Assembly: GCF_000498755.1 (NCBI RefSeq)
Contig: NZ_AXUS01000001.1
Coordinates: 124,001-188,000, forward strand
Reading direction: 5' to 3'
DNA length: 64,000 bases
DNA from: Clostridioides mangenotii TR
GTDB lineage: Bacteria; Bacillota; Clostridia; Peptostreptococcales; Peptostreptococcaceae
The notes beneath the pieces were generated by a model. It was not told the origin of the DNA. It did not search any database and was given only the letters and a program-made list of their open reading frames with translations. Shown in pieces: positions 25,570-35,037 of this stretch. A program made the position numbers and the translations under genes. Position 1 is the first letter of the stretch. Each line of letters begins with the position of its first letter.

Positions 25570-27783
25570 ATGGAAAAAGTTATAGGTAAATCTTACCCAG
25601 TGAAAGATGCAGCTCTAAAAGTAACGGGGCAAATGAAATACGTTTCAGACCTTAAACCTCAAAACGTATTACACGCTAAAATGCTTTTAAGCCCAGTTGC
25701 GCATGCAAAGATAAAGAACATAGATGTAAGTGACGCTTTAAAGGTTGAAGGTGTAAGAGCAGTAGCAACTCATTTAAACTCACCCTGTATAAAATACAAC
25801 GGAGCGCTTAGATTCTTTGAACACGATATACCAAAAGATGAAGCAGTGTTTAATGAAATTGTTAGATATGTTGGGGATAGGGTTGCAGCTGTTGCAGCTG
25901 AGACAGTAGAAGCAGCAGAAAAAGCTGTGAGCCTAATAAAAGTTGAGTACGAAGAGTTGCCAGCAGTGCTTACTATACAAGATGCAATAAAAGAAGGTGC
26001 AGATTTAATTCACGGTGATACTAATAAAATCGCAGAAATGAAGATAGATGCTGGGAATGTTGATGAAGCTTTTGAAGAATGTGACCATGTATTTGAAGAT
26101 GAATACAATGTACCTGCTATACACCACGGCGCAATAGAAACACATTCAGCAATTGCTCACTATGACTACAACAACAATTTAACAGTTTATACCCCTTGCC
26201 AAAATACATTTGCATTTAGAATAATACTTTCTCAGATATTTGAGATGCCACTTCACAAGATTAGAGTTGTAAGACCGGCAATAGGCGGATCGTTTGGTGG
26301 AAAACTTGAAATGACAATAGAGCCAGTGTCTGCAGTACTATCTAAAATGACAATGAGACCTGTAAAGCTTGTTTTAAATAGAAGAGAATCAATTATAGCT
26401 ACAAGAACTCGTCATGGTGCTTATGTAAAAATTAAAACTGGTGTTAAAAATGATGGGGAGATATTAGCACAAAATATTGATATATATACAAATACAGGTG
26501 CATACGCATCGAGTGCACTTAATGTTATGGGTGCTCTAAGCCACAAGGTATACAAAGTATACAAGATTCCTAACATGAGATTTAAAGGAATTCCTGTTTA
26601 TACAAATACACCTATAGCTGGAGCTATGAGAGGTTATGGATCTCCACAAGTATTTATGGCTCAGCAAGCACAGATAGGTAAAATAGCAAAAACTTTAGGG
26701 CTGGATTTAACTTATGTTCAAGAGAAGAATGTAGCTGAACCTGATGGTGTAGATGTAAGATTTAACGCACCTCTTGGAAATCCGAGAATACTAGACTGTA
26801 TTGAAAAAGGAAAAGAGTTATTTGGATGGGATGAGAAAAAGAGACTACCTAAAGAAGAAGAAAAGTACTATAGGGGAGTCGGAATGGCTATAGGAGCTCA
26901 CGGAAACGGTGTTTTTGGAGCTCACAGAGATGTAATAACTCTTACTCTTAAGCTAAACGAAGATGGAACTGCAACACTTATCACCGGAGTTCACGATATG
27001 GGTAATGGAGTTGCTACAATGCAGACTATGATGGTTTCAGAGGTTTTAGGGATAAGACCAGAAGATGTTGAAACTTATGAAGCAGATACAGATGCGTGTA
27101 CATTTAACTTAGGGGACTATGCAAGCAGAGGTGTGTTTGTAGAAGGTGCAGGAGCTAAAAATACTGCTGAAAAATTAAAAGAGATGATATTAGATGAAGC
27201 TGAAAAATTAATGGAAGTACCAAAAGAAAATTTAATACTTGAGGATGGTTTAGTTGTAAATAAAGAAGACAAAAATCAAAGCAAAACTCTATCAGATGTA
27301 GCGGTATTTACTCAAAGTAAATCATTAAAAGAACTATCTGTAGTAGAGAGCTTCTCATCTCCAGCGGGGATAACATCTTATGGAGTCCACTTCGCAGAAG
27401 TACTAGTAGACAAAGAAACTAAGAAAGTAAAGGTTGAAAATTTCGTAGCAGTCCACGATGTTGGAACAGTAATTAATCCTATGAATCTAGAAGGTCAGCT
27501 AGAGGGCGGAATTCATATGGGTCTAGGATACGCTCTTAGTGAAGAAGTTAGCTTCGATGAAAAAGGAGTTCCATTAAATGATGAGTTCACATCTTACAAA
27601 ATGCTTAGAGCAAATGAAATGCCCGACATTAAGATTCATTTTGTAGATGGATTTGAAAAAGATGGTCCGTATGGAGGTAAAAGTATAGGTGAATGTGCAG
27701 TAGTGCCATCAGCACCAGCAGTAGCAAATGCTGTACTAGATGCCACTGGAATAGAAGTTCATTCATTACCAATAAAACTATAA
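25570..27783 (+). CDS. Molybdenum hydroxylase Mo-cofactor-binding subunit, set 2 (xanthine dehydrogenase-like)
   Basis: A 737-residue large subunit with the family landmarks IGGSFGGK, AGAMRGYGSPQ and the terminal YGGKSIGE that carries the catalytic Glu. The substrate-side segment AIETHSAIAHYD has the ETH of classical xanthine dehydrogenases, whereas set 1 has ETY and set 3 ETHRAY. Of the three sets this looks most like a purine dehydrogenase of the XdhD type. It ends 98 bases before the flavodoxin-like gene. Confidence 0.93.
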   Translation: MEKVIGKSYPVKDAALKVTGQMKYVSDLKPQNVLHAKMLLSPVAHAKIKNIDVSDALKVEGVRAVATHLNSPCIKYNGALRFFEHDIPKDEAVFNEIVRYVGDRVAAVAAETVEAAEKAVSLIKVEYEELPAVLTIQDAIKEGADLIHGDTNKIAEMKIDAGNVDEAFEECDHVFEDEYNVPAIHHGAIETHSAIAHYDYNNNLTVYTPCQNTFAFRIILSQIFEMPLHKIRVVRPAIGGSFGGKLEMTIEPVSAVLSKMTMRPVKLVLNRRESIIATRTRHGAYVKIKTGVKNDGEILAQNIDIYTNTGAYASSALNVMGALSHKVYKVYKIPNMRFKGIPVYTNTPIAGAMRGYGSPQVFMAQQAQIGKIAKTLGLDLTYVQEKNVAEPDGVDVRFNAPLGNPRILDCIEKGKELFGWDEKKRLPKEEEKYYRGVGMAIGAHGNGVFGAHRDVITLTLKLNEDGTATLITGVHDMGNGVATMQTMMVSEVLGIRPEDVETYEADTDACTFNLGDYASRGVFVEGAGAKNTAEKLKEMILDEAEKLMEVPKENLILEDGLVVNKEDKNQSKTLSDVAVFTQSKSLKELSVVESFSSPAGITSYGVHFAEVLVDKETKKVKVENFVAVHDVGTVINPMNLEGQLEGGIHMGLGYALSEEVSFDEKGVPLNDEFTSYKMLRANEMPDIKIHFVDGFEKDGPYGGKSIGECAVVPSAPAVANAVLDATGIEVHSLPIKL

Positions 27784-27881
27784 TAATTAATTTTATAGGC
27801 TTATATAAACTTTGAGTAATCAAAAGTAATCAAATCATTAATTTTAAATTTTATAATATAAAGATAAAAAGGGGATACATT

Positions 27882-28553
27882 ATGGCTAAAATATTAGGAA
27901 TTTGCGGAAGTCCAAGAAAAGGCGCGACGGAATATGCGCTTATGGAAGCTTTAAAAGAGGTTGAAAAGGTACCGGGAATAGAGACAGAATATTGGTCTGT
28001 TAGAGGAAAAAAGATTGGACCTTGTGTTCACTGTGACGCCTGTATTAGAAATAAAACTATGTGTATTATAAAAGACGATATACAAGAGCTAGAAAAGAAA
28101 ATACTTGAAGCTGATGGGATAATAGTTGCTTCACCAGTTTACGATATGAGCATTACAGCTCAACTTACAGCGGCATTTAATAGGCTAAGACCTATATACT
28201 TAGTTCACTCAGGAGAGTTACAAAACAAAGTAGGAGCTGCTATTACAACTGGAGGTACTAGATATGGTGGTGAAGAACTCGCAAAACTGCCAATAATAAA
28301 CTTCTTTTTAATGCACGAAATGCTAGTAACTGGTGGGCTTGGAGGGTGTTATATAGGCGGTACAATATGGAGTAAAGACGAAAAAGCTAAAGGAGCAAAA
28401 GAAGATGAAGTCGGAATGGATTCAGTTGTAAGACTTGCAAAAGGTGTAGCTGAAGCTGTGATGGTTTCAAAGTATGGATTAGAAATCTGGAATAAGCATA
28501 AACAAGAGTTAAACATAGCAAAAGACGAAAAATCACCACTCAGAGATCACTAG
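27882..28553 (+). CDS. Flavodoxin family / NADPH-dependent FMN reductase-like protein
   Basis: A 223-residue protein starting with ILGICGSPRKGATEYAL, the FMN phosphate-binding loop of the flavodoxin-like 'iron-sulfur flavoprotein' family (COG0655). CVHCDACIRNKTMC (about residues 47-60) is the compact cysteine motif that binds a 4Fe-4S cluster in that family, and VASPVYDMSITAQL is the second FMN loop. It probably moves electrons for the operon's dehydrogenases, possibly replacing the missing FAD subunit of set 2. GGGG-type ribosome binding site. Confidence 0.85.
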   Translation: MAKILGICGSPRKGATEYALMEALKEVEKVPGIETEYWSVRGKKIGPCVHCDACIRNKTMCIIKDDIQELEKKILEADGIIVASPVYDMSITAQLTAAFNRLRPIYLVHSGELQNKVGAAITTGGTRYGGEELAKLPIINFFLMHEMLVTGGLGGCYIGGTIWSKDEKAKGAKEDEVGMDSVVRLAKGVAEAVMVSKYGLEIWNKHKQELNIAKDEKSPLRDH

Positions 28554-28598
28554 AACGACGGCATATAAAAAAATTGATAAATGAAGGTCTGATGTTTT

Positions 28599-29966
28599 AT
28601 GGGAATAATTATAAAAGGCGGGACAGTTGTAACTGCAGAGAGAACATATATTAGCGATATTAAAATAGAGAATGAAGTAATAGCTGAAATAGGTAAAGAT
28701 TTAAAGTGTGAGGGTTTTGAAGTTGTAGAGGCAAATGGATGCCATATAATACCGGGTGGAATCGATGCACATACACACTTTGATATGGATTCAGGTTCTA
28801 TAAAAACAGCAGATAATTTCGAAACTGGGACACGTGCAGCAATAATTGGAGGAACGACTACAATCCTAGATTTTGCAGAAAGCAATGGAGATGAGAGCTT
28901 AATTGAGGGAGCTATATCTTATCACAGAATGGCAGCTGGTAAATGCAGTTGCGATTATGGTTTTCATATGACTATAACAAAGTTGGACGAAAAAACATTT
29001 AAACATATGGAAGAGTTAATCTATGGTGGGATTACCTCTTTCAAAATGTACATGGCTTACGATGGAATGAAGATAGATGATGGAGCGATATATAAGGTTC
29101 TAGAAAAGGCACGAGAGCTAGGATGTATAGTTGAATTTCACTGTGAGAACGGAGACTTACTAGACGCGTTGATAGAGGAAAATGTAAGCTCCGGGAATCT
29201 AGAACCCAAGTACCATCCATTGACTAGACCTACATTGGTTGAAAAAGAAGCTGTTTCAAGACTTTCAGATATAACAAAACTGGCGGACTCGAGATCCTAT
29301 GTTGTGCACCTTAGTTGTAAGGATTCATTAGAAGTAGTTAAAAGTGCACGAAAACAAGGGGTAAATATGATCGTTGAAACTTGCCCACAGTACCTTGTTT
29401 TAGATGACGAACTTTATAACAAAGAAAATTTTGAAGGTGCAAAGTATGTTATGTCACCTCCTCTTAGAAAAAAAGAAGACATAGAGTGTCTATGGGATGG
29501 AATAAAAAATGGTGATATTCAAACAGTCGGGACTGATCACTGTTCGTTCAATTTCAAAGGTCAAAAGGATTTGGTAAAAGATGATTTCAGCAAAATTCCA
29601 AATGGTGCACCTGGAGTTGAAGAAAGAATGGAGCTTTTCTATACGTACGGAGTAGCAAATAAAAGAATTAGCTTTAATAAATTTGTAGAGGTTACATCTA
29701 CAAATGCAGCCAAGATATTTGGTTTATATCCCCGTAAAGGTGAAATACAAGTTGGAAGTGATGCAGATCTAGTAGTACTAGATACAAATAAAGAAAAGCT
29801 TATAACTAACAGTACTCTACAACATAATGTGGATTACACTCTGTACGAAGGCTTTAAGGTAAGTTGCCAGGTAAGAGATGTATTTCTAAGAGGAGAGCAT
29901 GTAGTAGAAGATGGAGAAATAAAGAAAGTGTATAGAGGTAAGTATTTAAAAAGTAAAATAAAATAA
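28599..29966 (+). CDS. Dihydropyrimidinase / D-hydantoinase (HyuA-like)
   Basis: A 455-residue cyclic amidohydrolase that opens dihydropyrimidine or hydantoin-type rings. H58 and H60 (DAHTHFD), the Lys in SFKMYMAYDG that is carboxylated in this family, the His of VEFHCENGD, the His of VVHLSC and the Asp of GTDHCSF form the complete binuclear metal site. Length is normal. In E. coli the similar HyuA lies with ssnA, ygfK and xdhD in the purine region, matching this context. It follows the flavodoxin gene by 45 bases and precedes an amidohydrolase by 17. Confidence 0.92.
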   Translation: MGIIIKGGTVVTAERTYISDIKIENEVIAEIGKDLKCEGFEVVEANGCHIIPGGIDAHTHFDMDSGSIKTADNFETGTRAAIIGGTTTILDFAESNGDESLIEGAISYHRMAAGKCSCDYGFHMTITKLDEKTFKHMEELIYGGITSFKMYMAYDGMKIDDGAIYKVLEKARELGCIVEFHCENGDLLDALIEENVSSGNLEPKYHPLTRPTLVEKEAVSRLSDITKLADSRSYVVHLSCKDSLEVVKSARKQGVNMIVETCPQYLVLDDELYNKENFEGAKYVMSPPLRKKEDIECLWDGIKNGDIQTVGTDHCSFNFKGQKDLVKDDFSKIPNGAPGVEERMELFYTYGVANKRISFNKFVEVTSTNAAKIFGLYPRKGEIQVGSDADLVVLDTNKEKLITNSTLQHNVDYTLYEGFKVSCQVRDVFLRGEHVVEDGEIKKVYRGKYLKSKIK

Positions 29967-29983
29967 ATTTATGAGGTGAAAAA

Positions 29984-31390
29984 ATGATCGATATTCTTAT
30001 AAAAAATGCAATAGTAGTTACTGTAAACAAAGAAAGAGAAGTATTATTTGACGGTGCAATAGCAATAGAAGGAAATAAAATTATAGATATCGGAAGTTCA
30101 AAGGAAATAGTATCTAAATATAGTGATGCAAAAAAAGTTATCGATGCAAAAGGTAAAGTTATATTCCCGGGATTTATAAATACACACAACCACTTATTCC
30201 AAACTCTACTAAAAGGGCTAGGTGATGACATGGTTTTAAAAGATTGGCTTGAGACTATGACATTCCCAGCAGCTAACTATTTAGAGCCAAAAGATACTTA
30301 CGACGCAGCTATGTTGGGATGTGTTGAAGGGCTTAGAGGTGGAATTACAACTATGGTTGACTATATGTATCCTCATAGTAAGCCGAATTTATGTGATGGG
30401 ATAATAGACGCGTATAAAGAACTTGGAATAAGAGGGATACTTGGTAGAGGATGTATGAACACTGGAGCGCAATTTGGAGTTCACCCAGGAATAATGCAAG
30501 ATGTAGAGACAGTTGAAAAAGATGTGAGAAGGTTGTTTGAGAAACACCACAATTCAGAAAATGGAAGAATAAAAATAGGAGTTGCACCAGCAGCAATATG
30601 GTCTAACTCACAGGATATGTTAGAGATGCTGTGGAGAATAGCTAAGGAGTACGATGATGCGCTATTTACAGTACACATCTCAGAAACACCTTTTGATAGA
30701 GAGGCGGCAAAAGAGCTTCACGGAGAGTACGATATAAATGTTCTAGAAAAATTAGGAATACTTGGTCCAAATGTGCTTATGGTTCACTGTGTATACCTAA
30801 CTGAAGAAGACATGGAACTTACTAAAAAGTACGATATGAAAGTATCTCACAATACTGCAAGTAATATGTATCTTTCTTCAGGGGTAGCTCCAGTTCCAGA
30901 GATGCTTAAAAAAGGTATCACTGTTAGTTTGGGAGTAGATGGTGCTGCTAGTAACAATTCACAAGATATGTTAGAACTTATGAAGCTTACAGCGCTTCAG
31001 CATAAGGTAAACAAATGTGATCCTTTAGCTATATCCGCAGAAAAAGTTCTTGAACTTGCTACAATAGACGGTGCGAGGGCGATAGGTATGGATAATGAAA
31101 TAGGATCTTTAGAAGTTGGGAAGAAGGCAGATTTACTTATATTCAATCCGATGTTATCACCTAAAGCTATACCTATGCACAATCCAGTTTCTACATTGGT
31201 TTACTCATCGAGCTTAAAGAATATCGAAGGAGTAATAGTAGACGGAAAAGTAATAATGGAGGATTCAAAAATTCTTACTACGGATGAAGAGAGAGTTCTT
31301 AGGGACGCACAAAATACAGCTGAAAGGCTGTGTGAGAGAGGATCAATAAAAAACAGAATGGAAGGCCACAAGTGGAATAGCCTTTACTGA
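29984..31390 (+). CDS. Amidohydrolase/deaminase (COG0402), second paralogue
   Basis: A 468-residue paralogue of the gene at 23633, collinear from MIDILIKNAIVVTVNKEREVL through FINTHNHLFQ, VHCVYLTEED and GVDGAASNNSQD to the conserved ending RMEGHKWNSLY. All metal ligands are kept. Differences cluster near the active site (DYMYPHSKPN against DYMHTHNRAG; CMNTGAQFGVHP is longer), suggesting a changed substrate after duplication. GAGGTGA precedes the ATG. Deamination of a purine intermediate is inferred from context. Confidence 0.88.
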   Translation: MIDILIKNAIVVTVNKEREVLFDGAIAIEGNKIIDIGSSKEIVSKYSDAKKVIDAKGKVIFPGFINTHNHLFQTLLKGLGDDMVLKDWLETMTFPAANYLEPKDTYDAAMLGCVEGLRGGITTMVDYMYPHSKPNLCDGIIDAYKELGIRGILGRGCMNTGAQFGVHPGIMQDVETVEKDVRRLFEKHHNSENGRIKIGVAPAAIWSNSQDMLEMLWRIAKEYDDALFTVHISETPFDREAAKELHGEYDINVLEKLGILGPNVLMVHCVYLTEEDMELTKKYDMKVSHNTASNMYLSSGVAPVPEMLKKGITVSLGVDGAASNNSQDMLELMKLTALQHKVNKCDPLAISAEKVLELATIDGARAIGMDNEIGSLEVGKKADLLIFNPMLSPKAIPMHNPVSTLVYSSSLKNIEGVIVDGKVIMEDSKILTTDEERVLRDAQNTAERLCERGSIKNRMEGHKWNSLY

Positions 31391-31439
31391 TAAATTTTGA
31401 GTCAATTATAATTACTATACTGAATTTGGAGTGATATGT

Positions 31440-31892
31440 TTGATTATTAAATGTACTATAAATGGGAAAAAGAAAGAATTAAATATTAGTCCAGATGACT
31501 TTTTAGCAGATACACTTAGAGAAAATGGGTATGTGAGTGTTAAAAAAGGATGCGACACAGGTTCATGTGGACTATGTACAGTGATGATTAATGATAAAGC
31601 AGAGTTATCATGTAATTTCCTTTCAGCTAGAGCAGATGGTCAGAGTATCACAACTCTAGAAGGGGTGCAAAAAGAGGCTAAAGAATTCGGAGATTTTCTT
31701 GCAGAAGAGGGTGCAGATCAATGTGGTTTCTGTGCTCCGGGATTTATAATGATGGTTTTAGCTATGAAGAGAGAGTTAAAAGATCCTGCTGAAGAAGAAG
31801 TTATAGATTATCTAAATGGGAATTTATGTAGATGCACTGGTTATAAAGGTCAACTTAGGGCTATACACAAGTACCTAAATTCAGTGAAATAA
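31440..31892 (+). CDS. Molybdenum hydroxylase 2Fe-2S subunit, set 3
   Basis: A 150-residue iron-sulfur subunit with GCDTGSCGLC, QCGFCAPG and LCRCTGY, so all eight cluster cysteines are present. It resembles the set 1 subunit more than set 2. I start at TTG 31440, eight bases after GGAG and matching the length of the set 1 protein; an in-frame GTG at 31431 overlaps that ribosome binding site. The gene order here is FeS, FAD, Mo, against FAD, FeS, Mo in set 1. Confidence 0.92.
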   Translation: MIIKCTINGKKKELNISPDDFLADTLRENGYVSVKKGCDTGSCGLCTVMINDKAELSCNFLSARADGQSITTLEGVQKEAKEFGDFLAEEGADQCGFCAPGFIMMVLAMKRELKDPAEEEVIDYLNGNLCRCTGYKGQLRAIHKYLNSVK

Positions 31893-31961
31893 CATTCTCT
31901 TAAACTGATAACAAGTAATAAAGATATTAGAAATAAAAAAATCATACAAAAGGGGGATATT

Positions 31962-32755
31962 ATGATAACCATAAAGGAATATGTGGTCCCAACGAGTTAG
32001 ATGAAGCTTATGAATTATTAACATCTAAAAGAAACAACGTGGTACTAGGAGGAAGTAGTTTTTTAAAATTGGGCAGTAAAAATATAGGGACAGCAATTGA
32101 TCTTAAAGATATAAATTTAGACTATATAGATGAAGACGATGAAAACATACTTATAGGCGCTGATGTGAGCCTTAGAAAATTAGAGCAAAATAACTTAATA
32201 AAGAGTTACTGTGGAGGTATAATTTCATGTGCAGTTTCTAATATAGTGGGTGTGCAGTTCAGAAATGGAGCTAGGGTTGGCGGTAGTGTCTTTTCAAAAT
32301 ATGGATTTTCTGATTTAATTCCCCCGTTATTGGCAGCTGGAGCGAAGGTTAAACTTTATAAAACAGGTACTGTAGATTTAGAAGAGTTTTTAGAGAGTAA
32401 CCACGAAAAAGATATACTTATAGAGGTTATATTAAAGAAAAGAGAGGCTAAAGGAGTATACGATTGTATAAGAAAATGTACAGGTGATTTCCCGGTATTA
32501 AATGGAGCTATAGTCTGTGAGGATGAAAAGTACACTATTGTAATAGGTGCCAGACCGCAAAAAGCTATAATAGCTAAGAGATCAAGTGAAGTACTAACTA
32601 TAGAAGAGGATATAGAAAAGGCATCAGATTTAGTTAAAGAAGAGTTGTCGTATGGCAGCAATTTAAGAGCTAGCAGAGAGTATAGATCTGATATGGCTAA
32701 GGCGCTGGTGACAAGAATGTATATGAGTATTGGATGTGATAAGGATGATAAATAA
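31962..32755 (+). CDS. Molybdenum hydroxylase FAD-binding subunit, set 3, frameshifted near the start
   Basis: From ATG 31962 (AGGGGG upstream) the frame reads MITIKEYVVPTS and stops at a TAG. One base earlier in register it continues ELDEAYELLTSKRNNVVLGG and stays open to 32755. Adding one base within about 31985-31995 (CCCAACG) gives a protein of about 264 residues that is collinear with the set 1 FAD subunit, including LGGSSFLKLGSKNIGT and VGGSVFSKYGFSDLIPPLL. The downstream open part begins with GTG 32039, which has no ribosome binding site in the right place. I read this as one FAD subunit with an apparent base deletion. Confidence 0.85.
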
Positions 32756-35024
32756 AGGGATAAGAAAGATTGATAGCGAGGCAATAGTTACTGGTAAACC
32801 TATATATACTGAAGATCTTATAATGCATAAAGATGTCCTTACAGTTAAATTAATGAGAAGTCCTCACGCATTCGCGAAAATTAAGAACATAGATGTAAGC
32901 AAAGCTCTTAAAGTTGAAGGTGTAGTAGATATATATACGTACAAGGATGTACCCAATTATAGATATTCAATGGTGGGTGAGTCTTATCCAGAAGCTTCTC
33001 CTCACGATCAGCTAATTCTTGAAGATGTAGTCAGATATGTAGGAGATGAAGTAGCTATAATTGCAGCTGATGATGAAAAATCGGCTTTAAAAGCGATGAA
33101 ATTAATTAAAGTTGAATACGAAAAGTTAGAGCCTATACTAGATGCGACTAAATCAGAAAATAACACGATATTAATTCATACTGAGAACGATCTTTTTTCT
33201 CCATTCGACTTTGGACTTGATGCAAGTAGGAATATTGTTTCAAGAGAAAGATTTTCAAAAGGAGATGTAGATAAAGAATTTGAAAACAGTGATGTGGTTA
33301 TAGAGAGATCGTATATAACTCAACCTCAAGCTCACTGTATGATGGAGACGCATAGGGCATACACTTACATCGATGCAAATGGTAGATTAGTAGTTATATC
33401 TGCCAACCAGTCAGCTTATCATATGAGAAGACAAATAGCCAGAGCTATAGGATTAAAGCACTCACAAATAAGAGTTATAAAACCTAGAATCGGCGGTGGA
33501 TTTGGAGGTAAAAATATAGCTGTAACAGAGATATATGCTTCTTTTGTAACTTGGATGACAAAAAGACCTGCAAAGCTTATATACACTAGGAAAGAAACTT
33601 TTGCTATGACAAATACAAGACATCAAATGTTCTTTGACATAAAATTAGGTTCGGATAAAGAAGGAAATATAAAAGGTATAGATCTTAGAGCATTAAATAA
33701 TACAGGAGCATACGGAGATAATGGACCTTCTGTTTGTTCAGAGTCAGGTCATAATACTCTGCCTGCTTATAACGATGTGCCTGCAATAAAGTTTGATGGA
33801 AGAACTGTATATACAAATTTAGTTCCAGGTGGAGCACTCAGAGGATATGGAGCTACTCAAGGTACATTTGCTCTAGACAGTGCTATAAATGAGTTGGCTC
33901 AGGAGCTAGAAATGGATCCAATAGATCTTAAACTCAAGAATATAATAAAAGATAAAACAGACGGCGGAATAATGAACTTTCCGATAAGAACTTGTAAACT
34001 AGAGGAGTGTATCAAAAGAGGTAAAGAGCTGATAGGATGGGATGAAAAATATCCTGCTAGAAAAATTGGAAATAACAAAGTTAGAGCGGTAGGAATGTCT
34101 ATAGCTACTCATGGATCTGGTATCACAGGAATTGATATGGCTATTGTAAATATGAGAATGGATGAAGATGGAACGTATAAACTTATGTCTGGATCATCAG
34201 ACCTTGGAACAGGATCAGATACTATATTAGCTCAAATAGCTGCTAAGGCATTAAATACTACAGTAGATAGAATATCTGTTCATACAGGAGATACAGATAT
34301 GTGTCCATACGATACAGGTGCATTTGCATCTTGTACGACTTATGTAACAGGAAGTGCAACAATAAAGTCAGCGGAGAGTTTAAAAGCTAAGATATTAAAA
34401 GTAGCAAGTAAAAAACTTGAAATTCCAACTGATGATTTGATGTTATTTGAAGATAGAGTTAGCAGTATAAATGAATTAGATAAATTTGTGCTCCTAGAAG
34501 AGTTAGGAAGAAAGTCAGTTGGAGGTGGAGACCAAGAAGTGCTTTATTCATCTGAAAGTTTTGGAATCAAAGAGAGCGCTAAACCTTTCTTGGCAGGATT
34601 TGTTGAGATAGAGTTAGACAAAACAACAGGTGAGTTTGAAATCATCGACTACGTTTGTACAGTAGACTGTGGAGCGGTTATGAACCCAACACTTGCGAGG
34701 ATACAAGTAGAAGGTGGAGTTACTCAAGGGATAGGCTTAGCGGTCTACGAAGAGCCGATACATGGGGAGGATGGTAAACTTCAAACTACTAGTTTTCTTC
34801 AGTACAAAGTCCCAACTAAAAAAGAAGTTAAAAATATACAAGTAGAGTTTATAGATAACTACGATCCATCAGGTCCTTATGGAGCAAAATCGCTTGGAGA
34901 AATAGTAATACACACTCCAGCACCGGCTCTAGCAAATGCAGTATTCAATGCTGCAGGAGTAAATATTAGGGAATTGCCGATAACTGCTGAAAAAGTTTAT
35001 ATGGCTATGAAGAATAAAAAATAG
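32745..35024 (+). CDS. Molybdenum hydroxylase Mo-cofactor-binding subunit, set 3
   Basis: A 759-residue large subunit, a clear paralogue of set 1 (KGIRKIDSEAIVTGKPIYTEDL). IGGGFGGKN, GGALRGYGATQGTF and YGAKSLGE supply the Mo-cofactor loops and catalytic Glu; the pocket segment is HCMMETHRAYTY. I start at ATG 32745, which overlaps the FAD-subunit stop and matches the set 1 N-terminus; in-frame GTG 32736 and TTG 32730 are alternatives. The substrate is unknown, probably a purine or a related N-heterocycle. Confidence 0.92.
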   Translation: MINKGIRKIDSEAIVTGKPIYTEDLIMHKDVLTVKLMRSPHAFAKIKNIDVSKALKVEGVVDIYTYKDVPNYRYSMVGESYPEASPHDQLILEDVVRYVGDEVAIIAADDEKSALKAMKLIKVEYEKLEPILDATKSENNTILIHTENDLFSPFDFGLDASRNIVSRERFSKGDVDKEFENSDVVIERSYITQPQAHCMMETHRAYTYIDANGRLVVISANQSAYHMRRQIARAIGLKHSQIRVIKPRIGGGFGGKNIAVTEIYASFVTWMTKRPAKLIYTRKETFAMTNTRHQMFFDIKLGSDKEGNIKGIDLRALNNTGAYGDNGPSVCSESGHNTLPAYNDVPAIKFDGRTVYTNLVPGGALRGYGATQGTFALDSAINELAQELEMDPIDLKLKNIIKDKTDGGIMNFPIRTCKLEECIKRGKELIGWDEKYPARKIGNNKVRAVGMSIATHGSGITGIDMAIVNMRMDEDGTYKLMSGSSDLGTGSDTILAQIAAKALNTTVDRISVHTGDTDMCPYDTGAFASCTTYVTGSATIKSAESLKAKILKVASKKLEIPTDDLMLFEDRVSSINELDKFVLLEELGRKSVGGGDQEVLYSSESFGIKESAKPFLAGFVEIELDKTTGEFEIIDYVCTVDCGAVMNPTLARIQVEGGVTQGIGLAVYEEPIHGEDGKLQTTSFLQYKVPTKKEVKNIQVEFIDNYDPSGPYGAKSLGEIVIHTPAPALANAVFNAAGVNIRELPITAEKVYMAMKNKK

Positions 35025-35037
35025 GGGGTAAGCATTG

